The notes under the pieces are model-generated. The model was not told where the DNA came from. It did no database searches and saw only the letters and a program-made list of their open reading frames with translations. Made by a program: the position numbers and the translations under genes. From a virus, in IMG/VR virus record IMGVR_UViG_3300032516_000161, positions 1 through 26,795 of that record: 26,795 bases of DNA. One strand, given 5' to 3'. Every line of letters begins with the position of its first letter. The stretch's first letter is position 1. This document shows positions 18,799 through 26,577 of the stretch, piece by piece.

Positions 18799-21528
18799 AT
18801 GTCTTTGAAGCTCTACATCTCGCCCCAGTACCGCAACCCTGACCGTGCCGAGGGTGGGATCCGAAGGGTCGTAGAAGCACAAGCGAGGTACCTACCTCAG
18901 TTCGGGATTGAGATTGTTGATCATCCCGACGAATCTGATCTTACAGCAGTCCACGCCGGGAGTCCAACGAGGGAACTCGTTGGCCCCGTCGTGGCCCACT
19001 GCCATGGTCTCTATTGGAATGGAGATTTGTGGCCCGATCAGTTCTTTCAATATAATCGAGAGGTTATAGCGAATCTTCGGGTCGCTGTTGGGTGGACTGC
19101 ACCCTCTAAATGGGTTGCCGAGAATATGTGCCGAGGGATGTTGATTACTCCGAGGGTAATCTACCATGGGGTAGACCCCTCGGAGTGGTCCCCTTCTGGA
19201 GGTACTCGAAGTTATGTACTCTGGAACAAGGCACGTCAGGATACTGTCTCGAATCCCTGGGACGTAAACGAACTAGCGGAACATCTTCCCGAGATTCAAT
19301 TTGTTACCACGTTCGGTGAAACTGCGCGGAATGTAAGAGTAATCGGGAAGTCTAACTTTCCCGAGATGAAGAAGATTATTCAGGGTGCAGGAGCCTACTT
19401 ATCGACTACGAAGGAAACCTTCGGGATCGGCACCCTCGAAGCAATGGCGTCGGGTGTACCAGTCTATGGTTGGGACTGGGGTGGCAATTCGGAGATAGTC
19501 AAACAGGGCAAGACAGGATACTTAGTAAAGCCTGGGGACTATAGTCGTCTGGCAGAGACTATCCGTGAAACTTGGGACAACAGGAAGTCTCTTGGAGAGT
19601 CTGCCAGGGCTGACGTCGAAGAGAATTGGACCTGGGAAGCACGAATTTCGGAATATGCTGACTACTATCGAGAGGTGTATGAAGAGGAGAACGATAGATC
19701 GATTGATGTTTCAGTGATTGTTCCCTGCTACAATCTCGGGAGATACTTAGGGTCCTGTCTCGAGTCTGTCCAACGTCAGACATTCGAGAATTTCGAATGT
19801 ATTGTTGTCGATGACCATTCGACTGACAACTCGGTCGAGATTGCCCAAGAGTGGTGCAAGACCGACTCGAGATTCTCGGTTGTGGAGCAAGAGACTAATC
19901 AAGGAGTAGCACAGGCTCGGAATCGAGGGTTCAAGGTGAGCAAGGGAAAGTTCCTTCTCTACCTCGACGCCGACGATCAATTGACCCCTACGGGATTAGA
20001 GATTTTGCATGGGGAGCTGATCAAAGACAAGGGACTCCGAATAGCATATGGTGGTATCGATCTGATCTCTGATGATGGTCAACCTCAAGGTCGATCTGAA
20101 TGGCCTACACAATTCGACTGGTATTTCCAGATTGCACATATGGATCAAATTCCGTATTGTGCGATGATGAGCCGTGCAGTAATGAGGGAATCTGGAGGGT
20201 ATCGATCTCGAGTTTGGTTGACAGAGGATGCCGAGTTTTGGACGAGGGTTACCTCGTTTGGATTCACGGCTCGAAAGGTAACACAAGAGTCGATCTTTCG
20301 ATATCGTCTTCGGCCCAACAGTCGAATTCGAACTGCTGGAGGAGAGGGAAATTGGGAAGCATGGTTCCCTTGGTCTCTGGCGAAGTCCCTCAAAGAGGGT
20401 CAATCGATCATAACTTCGCTCAATGCGAGGATTCACCCTCATGGTGAAAGAGTTCCCTTTGGGTCGATTGGGGAACCTGCAAAGGGTTTGTTTGCTTGGA
20501 ATGTCTACGATTTCTCGAACCCAACCATCTCGGTAGTCGTTCCCTGTTCAGTATACCATCAAGGATTTATTGTTGATGCACTCGACAGTGTGATTGCACA
20601 GACCTACTTGAATTGGGAGGTTGTCGTTGTGGATGACTCTCCCGAGGGATCGCTCTCCCTCTGGGGACATCCCTACGCAAGGGTTATCAAGACTTTCGGG
20701 AGGGGTCCTGCACATGCACGAAATGAAGGTGCCAAGATAGCTCGAGGGGAAGTTCTGGTTTTTCTCGATGCAGATGATGTTCTTCTTCCCTGGGCTCTAG
20801 ATCATATGATTCGAGTCTATCGAGAGAGTGAGGGGTATCTTGTCTACACAGATTGGGGTGTGTCGACCGATACACTCGAGATCAAGAAGTTTCTAAAAGC
20901 ACCCGATGAGGTCTGCTCGAAGATCCTCGATCAGATGCCCCATGTTGTTACTTGTATGGTCCCGAAGTCTGCGCACGAGAAAATCGGCGGTTTCGACGAA
21001 GCTTTGCGAGGTTGGGAAGATTGGGATTACTACCTTCACTTGGCTGCAGAGGGAGTATGTTCGATTCGTCTTCCCGAACCATGTATGATCTACCGTGCTG
21101 CTCTCGGGGAGCAACGTGAGAAGTCCCTTGCTCTGAAGTCCGATCTAGTTAACGATCTCTACAGAAAATGGGATGTGTTTTACAAAGGAGAGAGGTCTAT
21201 GTCATGTTCGTCGTGTGGGCAAAAGTCTGTATCTATGGCTCATATCCCTCCCCCCGATACGCCAGCATCTGCTAACATAACTGGAGCAGTTCGACTGACG
21301 TATACGGGCCCAGGGGATGGACGTCAAACCTTTAGGGGTCAATCGACGGGGTCGATCTATCGGTTCTCTTTCGGGGACACGAAATGGGTCGACGAAGCTG
21401 ACGCTGAGTACTTCTTGACTCTGAGTCGATCGGATCAGGCCTTCTTTCAGAAAGAAGTCCTCGAGGTCCCAATTGGTCAGATCGAGGAGACTGCACGCGA
21501 ATTTTCAACGAAACCATCAGGTGCATAA
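18799..21528 (+). CDS. Multidomain glycosyltransferase (GT4 + GT2 + GT2) fused to a small virion-like C-terminal domain
   Basis: A 909-aa protein with GGAGGG before ATG 18799. Residues about 1-290 are a GT-B, GT4-type domain with the E-x7-E pair E206/E214 in KETFGIGTLEAMASG. Residues 303-430 are a GT2 domain: VSVIVPCYNLGRYLGSCLES, IVVDDHSTD, and DxD in YLDADD (D390, D392). Residues about 574-700 are a second GT2 domain: ISVVVPC, VVVVDDSPE and FLDADD (D657, D659). From 801 on the protein changes to a Cys-pair start (MSCSSCGQKS) and a beta-rich domain (AVRLTYTGPGDGRQTFRGQS). An AAAGGAG site before in-frame ATG 21199 suggests that this domain is also made alone. Located just after the capsid gene. 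Confidence 0.85.
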   Translation: MSLKLYISPQYRNPDRAEGGIRRVVEAQARYLPQFGIEIVDHPDESDLTAVHAGSPTRELVGPVVAHCHGLYWNGDLWPDQFFQYNREVIANLRVAVGWTAPSKWVAENMCRGMLITPRVIYHGVDPSEWSPSGGTRSYVLWNKARQDTVSNPWDVNELAEHLPEIQFVTTFGETARNVRVIGKSNFPEMKKIIQGAGAYLSTTKETFGIGTLEAMASGVPVYGWDWGGNSEIVKQGKTGYLVKPGDYSRLAETIRETWDNRKSLGESARADVEENWTWEARISEYADYYREVYEEENDRSIDVSVIVPCYNLGRYLGSCLESVQRQTFENFECIVVDDHSTDNSVEIAQEWCKTDSRFSVVEQETNQGVAQARNRGFKVSKGKFLLYLDADDQLTPTGLEILHGELIKDKGLRIAYGGIDLISDDGQPQGRSEWPTQFDWYFQIAHMDQIPYCAMMSRAVMRESGGYRSRVWLTEDAEFWTRVTSFGFTARKVTQESIFRYRLRPNSRIRTAGGEGNWEAWFPWSLAKSLKEGQSIITSLNARIHPHGERVPFGSIGEPAKGLFAWNVYDFSNPTISVVVPCSVYHQGFIVDALDSVIAQTYLNWEVVVVDDSPEGSLSLWGHPYARVIKTFGRGPAHARNEGAKIARGEVLVFLDADDVLLPWALDHMIRVYRESEGYLVYTDWGVSTDTLEIKKFLKAPDEVCSKILDQMPHVVTCMVPKSAHEKIGGFDEALRGWEDWDYYLHLAAEGVCSIRLPEPCMIYRAALGEQREKSLALKSDLVNDLYRKWDVFYKGERSMSCSSCGQKSVSMAHIPPPDTPASANITGAVRLTYTGPGDGRQTFRGQSTGSIYRFSFGDTKWVDEADAEYFLTLSRSDQAFFQKEVLEVPIGQIEETAREFSTKPSGA
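21199..21528 (+). CDS. Internal in-frame start: small head/neck-like protein (109 aa), possibly made separately
   Basis: Within the giant glycosyltransferase frame, AAAGGAGAGAGG (21184-21195) lies 3-8 bases before ATG 21199, matching the start context of independent genes here. The product begins MSCSSCGQKSVSMAHIPPP, followed by VRLTYTGPGDGRQTFRGQST, YRFSFGDTKWVDEADAEYFL and a short acidic tail. The pattern V-R-L-x-Y-x-G, G-x-x-TG/STG-x-x-Y-x-F and V-D-x-x-DA-x-x-F/L recurs in small proteins of phage head-neck clusters. Either the upstream stop was lost, fusing two genes, or two products come from one frame. Function inferred from pattern and position. Confidence 0.5.
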   Translation: MSCSSCGQKSVSMAHIPPPDTPASANITGAVRLTYTGPGDGRQTFRGQSTGSIYRFSFGDTKWVDEADAEYFLTLSRSDQAFFQKEVLEVPIGQIEETAREFSTKPSGA

Positions 21529-22226
21529 TGGATGTCTTGCTCACAACCTGCGATACCCACTATTGGGCACTCAGGCCATTCGCGTATCTCTTCAATAAGT
21601 ATTGGGGGAGATCCCATCGAGTAATTGTTCTTGGGTTCTCCGAGATTCCATTTGACCTTCCATCGAACTTCGAGTTCGTATCTGGCGGAGATTTTAGGAA
21701 CTTCCCCCCAAGCCACTGGTCGAACCCAATCCTAAACTTTCTTCGAACATATCCCGAGAAACGATTCATTTGGATGCTCGAAGATTACTGGTTACGTCGT
21801 CAGGTCAATCAGCATGTGATCAGTGTGGTAGATCGATTCATGGAGTCTGAAGGCAACATTCTTCGAGTCGACCTCTCAGGAGATCGGATATACGCCGGTG
21901 GGATGAGGGACTATGCCTCGATGGAAGATGTCGACATTATTTGGTCGGATCCCTCACATCCCTATCATATGTCGATTCAAGCTGCAATATGGGATCGAGA
22001 CCTTCTACTCGAGTTTATGATCCCAAATGAAACACCTTGGGAGTTCGAGATCAGTGGGTCGAATCGTCTAGGGCTACGTCCTGACGTTCAAGTCCTCGGC
22101 ACTCGTCAGTGGCCTGTTCGATATACAATTGGGACTTGGAACGGTCGAGAAGATATCGTCGTAGATGGTCTCGCATTAGACGACGTCATCGAACTTCAAT
22201 CTCTTGGATATCTATCGAGGTCATAA
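21528..22226 (+). CDS. Hypothetical protein, possibly glycosyltransferase-like (232 aa)
   Basis: ATG overlaps the preceding stop (TAATG), so it is coupled to the multidomain glycosyltransferase. The 232-aa protein starts with a strand MDVLLTTCDTHYWALRPFAY, has VIVLGFSEIPFDLP, and then FIWMLEDYWLRRQVNQHVI around residue 80-98, where an ED pair follows a hydrophobic strand as in GT-A enzymes. Near residue 165 the segment PNETPWEFEISGSN recalls sugar-modification proteins of phage and polysaccharide loci. No catalytic set is complete, so the assignment is tentative. It sits between a glycosyltransferase and a methyltransferase, which supports a shared glycan pathway. Confidence 0.45.
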   Translation: MDVLLTTCDTHYWALRPFAYLFNKYWGRSHRVIVLGFSEIPFDLPSNFEFVSGGDFRNFPPSHWSNPILNFLRTYPEKRFIWMLEDYWLRRQVNQHVISVVDRFMESEGNILRVDLSGDRIYAGGMRDYASMEDVDIIWSDPSHPYHMSIQAAIWDRDLLLEFMIPNETPWEFEISGSNRLGLRPDVQVLGTRQWPVRYTIGTWNGREDIVVDGLALDDVIELQSLGYLSRS

Positions 22227-22787
22227 ATGTCAAGATACGCCTTAGATTTGTCAGATGCTTTTGGATACTTGAGATCCGCCGAAGTCGATCTTCTCTCGAG
22301 GAGTGTTCGTCGACTGAAGGGATCGGCTATTGTTGTCAATCTCGGCGCAGGGACAGGGACGTCGAGTCTTACGATTGTCGAAACACGTCCAGATCTAGCC
22401 GATACTTTGTGGACAGTCGATATTTCAGAGGGAGGTCCTCTAGGAGGTCTTCAAAATGAAGTAAACGCTTTCTTCCCAACGGGGTTGAAAATGCCCCATC
22501 AGATCCTGGGAGACTCCCTCACCGTAGGACGTCTGTGGAAAGACAAAATCGACTTTCTGATGATCGATGACGACCACTCATCGGAACATCTCCATGAAGA
22601 GATCGATGTGTGGTGTCGACATGTTCGATCAGGGGGTCGAGTAGCTTTTCATGACTATGGCTCAGTCTTCTGGCCTGGTGTTCAGAGCGAAGTCGACGAC
22701 TTTCTGAAGGTCCCAGGAGTCGAAGTGTTCGAACATCAGGAAACCCTCATTGTTGTAGACCTCATGAAGACCTTCAAGGGGTGGTAA
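22227..22787 (+). CDS. Class I SAM-dependent methyltransferase (Methyltransf_24-like)
   Basis: A 186-aa methyltransferase with motif I VVNLGAGTGTSSL (36-48), strand 2 end LWTVDIS (61-67), and the strand 4-5 region DFLMIDDDHSSEHLHEEID followed by SGGRVAFHDYGS. The MIDDDHSxEHxxxDIDxW pattern is typical of the Methyltransf_24/CmcI-like group that acts on sugars, small molecules or antibiotic cores. The start follows the previous stop directly (TAAATG) and the end overlaps the next gene (TAATG). It is unlike the methyltransferase at 9307, so two methyltransferases of different kinds occur in one morphogenesis operon. Substrate unknown. Confidence 0.85.
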   Translation: MSRYALDLSDAFGYLRSAEVDLLSRSVRRLKGSAIVVNLGAGTGTSSLTIVETRPDLADTLWTVDISEGGPLGGLQNEVNAFFPTGLKMPHQILGDSLTVGRLWKDKIDFLMIDDDHSSEHLHEEIDVWCRHVRSGGRVAFHDYGSVFWPGVQSEVDDFLKVPGVEVFEHQETLIVVDLMKTFKGW

Positions 22788-23110
22788 TGACTGGCTCGGA
22801 GTTTGTAGTGTATGCTCTTGCCGTCTGGAGACTCACATCCTTGATCTCGAAAGAACGGGGACCTTTCGACATCTTCGTTCGTCTTCGACGGTCGGTTGGG
22901 ATCTTACCGGCGGAGGATGGATCACCTCTCTCTTGGTCTGATCAAATGCCAGCAAATCTGATCGTATGCCCATGGTGCTTATCTGTTTGGATTGGTGTAA
23001 TATGGGTCATTGCGATTTTTATCAACCCAGAGATTATGATATGGATCTCTCTCCCTCTTTCACTCAGTGCTGTGGCTATCCTGATTCAGTCAGGGGTCGG
23101 GAAGGAGTAG
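22787..23110 (+). CDS. DUF1360-like small membrane protein
   Basis: A 107-aa protein with the pattern of the DUF1360 family: an N-terminal helix ending LAVWRLTSLISKERGPFDIF, where R-L-T is followed by a charged stretch, and a C-x-x-C in LIVCPWCLSVWIGVIWVIAIF (C61, C64) opening a membrane helix. A third hydrophobic segment (IMIWISLPLSLSAVAILI) follows, so two or three membrane passes are expected. The ATG shares the TAA of the methyltransferase. DUF1360 has no known activity. Its location between modification and neck genes is odd for a membrane protein. Confidence 0.8.
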   Translation: MTGSEFVVYALAVWRLTSLISKERGPFDIFVRLRRSVGILPAEDGSPLSWSDQMPANLIVCPWCLSVWIGVIWVIAIFINPEIMIWISLPLSLSAVAILIQSGVGKE

Positions 23111-23113
23111 ATA

Positions 23114-24289
23114 ATGGCTCGTGCATCTATTCGAACATGGCTCCCTCTTGATCGATGGGCCCAACTTATTGGAGGGATAAACCCCCTTCATTTCAATCAG
23201 CTATTCCTCTCGAATCTCCCGAATTGTGGGAGTGTATGGTATCAATGGGAATGGCAGGCATCAGACCAAGTAAGTCGGGAAGAGATCGCCCAGGCAATCC
23301 ACAGTGCTGAAGAGATGATTTCGACTGAGGTAGGGTATAATCTTCTTCCCGATTGGTCGAAGGATGTCGACCTAGTTCCCACAAAGTATATGGATCCCTC
23401 GATGGGGATCAGTCCACCCCTCTCGATTGGATATCGTCTCAAGACAATCGAGATCCCGACTGCGTACTATATTCAGGGGGGAGTTCGAGCTGTAGCATCG
23501 ATCTCGCTTGGTGCAGCGGTTACAACACACGATCTCGACGGGGATGGGTGGTCGGAGACATGTAGGGTCTCTGTAACTTCGAGTATCGACCCTAACGAGA
23601 TTCGACTATTCTTTTCGGGACATTCTGGGAGTCCTGAGTGGGAGATTCGACCAATCTCGATCTCGGGAACGTCTCCGAACTACGTTCTCGAGTTCAAGAG
23701 ATGGTTGATGGTCAAGCAGACCCTTCTAGAGAGAATGAACACTACTCCTCTCGATGCTTCGGATTCAGCATCCTTCGAGACGACTGTTGATGTGTACCGT
23801 GTATATACGGACCCCTCAGACCAAGCCGAGCTAATCTACTCGCGAGATATCGGAGGGTCTTGGGATATGGAGACTGGTGTTCTCGAAGGAGTAGATCCTC
23901 GTCTAGGGATCGTCTCGTACACCCCAGGGACATGGGATCCAACAACAGAGACGTACCTATCGACATCGATAGCCTGCCGAGATCCCGACAGGGTGAAGTT
24001 CAACTATCTTTCGGGATATCGACTCAACTCGTCACTCCACACGATGGATCCCTTTTGGGAGAAGGCTGTTGCGTATTTCTCGATTGCATTTCTATCTCGA
24101 TCAGTCTGTGACTGTTCGAACATCTCCGATTTTGTAGACCACTGGAAAGAAGATCTCGCGATGATCGTTCCCAGCAGTGTCAGTTATCAGCTGCCATACG
24201 AAATGGTGAAGAATCCCTTTGGGACAGCACGAGGCGCACTTTTCGCATGGCAAGCTTGCCATCAGAATGGGAGGAAGATTACTCGATGA
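23114..24289 (+). CDS. Head-tail adaptor / neck protein with inserted beta domain
   Basis: A 391-aa protein. The first 90 residues have the adaptor signature SREEIAQAIHSAEEMISTEVGY followed by LLPDW, matching the N-terminal helices of gp6/gp15-type connector proteins that attach to the portal. The middle, about 100-290, is beta-rich and holds a calcium-loop-like DLDGDGWSE at 138-146 and repeated strand-turn segments. The last 90 residues return to helices (DPFWEKAVAYFSIAFLSRSVCDCSN), as expected if one adaptor fold was interrupted by a surface domain. Position before the tube and after the capsid region fits the neck. The ATG is 3 bases after the previous stop and the end overlaps the next gene (ATGA). 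Confidence 0.7.
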   Translation: MARASIRTWLPLDRWAQLIGGINPLHFNQLFLSNLPNCGSVWYQWEWQASDQVSREEIAQAIHSAEEMISTEVGYNLLPDWSKDVDLVPTKYMDPSMGISPPLSIGYRLKTIEIPTAYYIQGGVRAVASISLGAAVTTHDLDGDGWSETCRVSVTSSIDPNEIRLFFSGHSGSPEWEIRPISISGTSPNYVLEFKRWLMVKQTLLERMNTTPLDASDSASFETTVDVYRVYTDPSDQAELIYSRDIGGSWDMETGVLEGVDPRLGIVSYTPGTWDPTTETYLSTSIACRDPDRVKFNYLSGYRLNSSLHTMDPFWEKAVAYFSIAFLSRSVCDCSNISDFVDHWKEDLAMIVPSSVSYQLPYEMVKNPFGTARGALFAWQACHQNGRKITR

Positions 24290-24582
24290 AGCTTGTAGAC
24301 TATGAGGATAAACGGGGACGATGGTATCGGGTGAGCCTTCCTGATACTGCATCTGATCTCGACGCACCTGATGGGATCCCTATTGGGCCCCCTGATGTGG
24401 TCGATTGTCTTACTCTCCCCGAAGAGGTCAAGGCGAAGGTTCATAACGAACTCTTCTATCGTGAGGTCTGGTCTTTCAAAACTGCAGCTCGAGGGAATAT
24501 CCTTCAAGAAGCTCTTGGGTCAGCCCTCTCGATCGATGCGTCTCGTTTACTCGAAGCGTACAAATCTTTAGAAAAACTGTAG
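24286..24582 (+). CDS. Small neck/tail-region protein (98 aa)
   Basis: ATG 24286 overlaps the adaptor stop (ATGA) and has GGAGGA upstream; an in-frame ATG at 24247 would lie well inside the adaptor. The 98-aa product begins MKLVDYEDKRGRWYRVSLPD, goes through a Pro/Gly turn (DGIPIGPPDVVDC) and ends helical and charged (GSALSIDASRLLEAYKSLEKL). Lying between adaptor and tube genes, it could be a head-completion or tail-terminator component. No family is recognised. Confidence 0.6.
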   Translation: MKLVDYEDKRGRWYRVSLPDTASDLDAPDGIPIGPPDVVDCLTLPEEVKAKVHNELFYREVWSFKTAARGNILQEALGSALSIDASRLLEAYKSLEKL

Positions 24583-24592
24583 GAGGAGTCAT

Positions 24593-26086
24593 ATGGCTAA
24601 GAATCCGATCCATGCGGGCAGTGCTCGTATCTGGGTGATTGAAGGGGGTGTAGGCCCCAATCGATCGCCGACATACATGGGGCGTGCCGCAATCGGGACG
24701 AGCAGTTTCAACTTTGGTGAAGCCACCAAGGTCGAAGAGCCCGATCCAACAGCGTACGACCAGTTCATCGAAGTCGACTCGATCGCGGGTGCTCAGGAGC
24801 GTCCAACCACATCGATTCGTACTCGGTACTCGTCAGATCTGAGTGACCTTCTTCGACTCGCACGGAAGAAGTGTCGATTAGATCTTCATGTTCATCTGGG
24901 AAAGTGCCGTGACCCCCAGGACTTCAATGGTGGCTGGGAGAAGATTCGTGTCTATCCTGATGGTAAGATCTCGACTTGGGCCGACGAGAATTCGTCTGCG
25001 ATGGAGTCTGGTGACAATGCATCAGCGACCGAGCAGGTCGATCTCTCCGCACGGGATATCTACGAGATCGGCTGGCTCGAGTTCTCCCAAGTCGGTGCAG
25101 CCCAGTCGGTTCGGGAAGTTCTCGATATGGTCATCTGTGACCAGCTCTCCTGCGGTGGAGAATGTGGGAATGCATCTGATGGGTACAATAAGGTCTTTGG
25201 ACTGATTGCACCCTTAGTAGGGTCCGTGGGTGCATCGCCCCGTGTGGTCTTCTCGTCTGATGGGTTTGCGACGGCCGATTGGGATGATGTCTCGACCTTG
25301 ACGAATTCGTCTACAGCTACGACGATCCTATGTATCGGCTCGAACATCGTAGTCGTCTCCGATTCGGGATTATCTCTCTCGTATACCAATCGTGAACTCC
25401 TGCTCGCGGGAGCACCCGTCTGGGTTCAATCGACTACTGGGTTCGTGGCTGCTCGGGGTGGGACCTGTGGGGTCGTTGCCGATGCACGTCATACTTGGAT
25501 CGGTGGCAAAGCGGGGTATATCTACTTTACCTCGGATCCCTCGGCGGGTGTTACAGTTGCATCTTCGGGGAGCCTGACGAACCAGGATATCAACAAGATG
25601 GCAGCATACGATGACGAGAATGTCGTCGCCGTTGGGAACCTGAATGCTGTTCTCTTTACCCGGGATGGAGTAAATTGGTCGTTTGTTACCGGTCCGGCTA
25701 GTGGGGTAAACCTTACGGCTGTAGCCTGTATTGGTCGGGGTGTCTGGATCGTTGGGTGTTCCAATGGTGCAGTGTACTCTACGGAGACCTATGGGTCTAC
25801 CTGGAAGCTTCATACCCTCCCAGTAACGATGACTGCCATCCAGGACATCAAGTTCGTAGACGAGACAGTTGGGTACCTGATTGGATCGGCTTCGACTCGT
25901 GGGTATATGTTCCGGACGGTGTGTGGAGGTAACTCTTGGTATGCACTTCCCGAACGAGTCGGGGCATCCGTCCCTCTCAATGACAAAATGGATAACCTGG
26001 CTGTTGCCAGGGGTGTTCACAACTTAGTCTTCGCCGGTGGACTCGCGGATAATGGTACCTCGGGCTTCATCGTCAAAGGAGCGTAA
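24593..26086 (+). CDS. Major tail (tube) protein fused to a C-terminal beta-propeller
   Basis: AGGAGGAGT before ATG 24593 is among the strongest start signals here, fitting a highly expressed protein. Residues 1 to about 185 (MAKNPIHAGSARIWVIEGG, VEVDSIAGAQERPTTSIRTRY-like strands, ARDIYEIGWLEFSQVG) match a tail-tube fold. Residues about 200-497 form a repeat with Asp-box-like ends: VVFSSDGFATADWDDV, YIYFTSDP, AVLFTRDGVNWSF, AVYSTETYGSTWKLH and YMFRTVCGGNSWYAL. This spacing is that of BNR/Ycf48-type propeller blades, about six. A tube subunit carrying a propeller would coat the whole tail. The tail role rests on position ahead of the chaperone. Confidence 0.75.
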   Translation: MAKNPIHAGSARIWVIEGGVGPNRSPTYMGRAAIGTSSFNFGEATKVEEPDPTAYDQFIEVDSIAGAQERPTTSIRTRYSSDLSDLLRLARKKCRLDLHVHLGKCRDPQDFNGGWEKIRVYPDGKISTWADENSSAMESGDNASATEQVDLSARDIYEIGWLEFSQVGAAQSVREVLDMVICDQLSCGGECGNASDGYNKVFGLIAPLVGSVGASPRVVFSSDGFATADWDDVSTLTNSSTATTILCIGSNIVVVSDSGLSLSYTNRELLLAGAPVWVQSTTGFVAARGGTCGVVADARHTWIGGKAGYIYFTSDPSAGVTVASSGSLTNQDINKMAAYDDENVVAVGNLNAVLFTRDGVNWSFVTGPASGVNLTAVACIGRGVWIVGCSNGAVYSTETYGSTWKLHTLPVTMTAIQDIKFVDETVGYLIGSASTRGYMFRTVCGGNSWYALPERVGASVPLNDKMDNLAVARGVHNLVFAGGLADNGTSGFIVKGA

Positions 26087-26088
26087 TT

Positions 26089-26577
26089 ATGTCGAAAGAT
26101 CCTTCTGTCGTAACTCTCTCGACTGGGGTTCGTCTGAGAGCAGTTCGACTCCCTTCAATTCTTCTGGCTGATATCGTCGCCAAGCATAACCCTACTCGAC
26201 CTACTCCACCCCGAGTGATGGTTGTATCGAAAGGACGTGAAGAGGAAAACCCAGACGACCCTCGATATCTCGAGGCGATGTCTGGGTGGCAAGCAGGATT
26301 GATCGCAATGGTCAATAATGCTTTCCTCGTAATGGGAACATCGATCGAGTTTATTCCCGAAGGTTTCGAGAGACCTGAGGACCCAATGTGGTTCAATAAG
26401 ATCTCCGCACTCGGAATGGGGCTTGGTGGCGACTCAGATTCAAGGTACTTAGCTTGGGTCAAGTACATTGCAGGGCCTGACAATGAGGATGTTCAAAAGT
26501 TGATTGGTGAGGTTGGCCGTCTGTCTGGAGTCTCTGAAGGGGATGTTCAGACAGCGGTCGACCAATTTCGGCGTTAG
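26089..26577 (+). CDS. Tail assembly chaperone (first frame)
   Basis: A 162-aa protein directly after the tube gene, the usual location of the gpG-like chaperone that holds the tape measure protein. The segment PPRVMVVSKGREEENPDDPRYLEAMSGW near 40-70 matches a recurring chaperone pattern: P-rich strand, K-G-R-E-x-E-NP-DP-x-Y. The remainder is helical. Its 3' end overlaps an open frame at 26543 in the +1 (equivalently -2) register, as expected for a G/GT-type overlap. No classical heptamer slippery site is seen near the stop. The tape measure gene is beyond the window. Confidence 0.7.
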   Translation: MSKDPSVVTLSTGVRLRAVRLPSILLADIVAKHNPTRPTPPRVMVVSKGREEENPDDPRYLEAMSGWQAGLIAMVNNAFLVMGTSIEFIPEGFERPEDPMWFNKISALGMGLGGDSDSRYLAWVKYIAGPDNEDVQKLIGEVGRLSGVSEGDVQTAVDQFRR

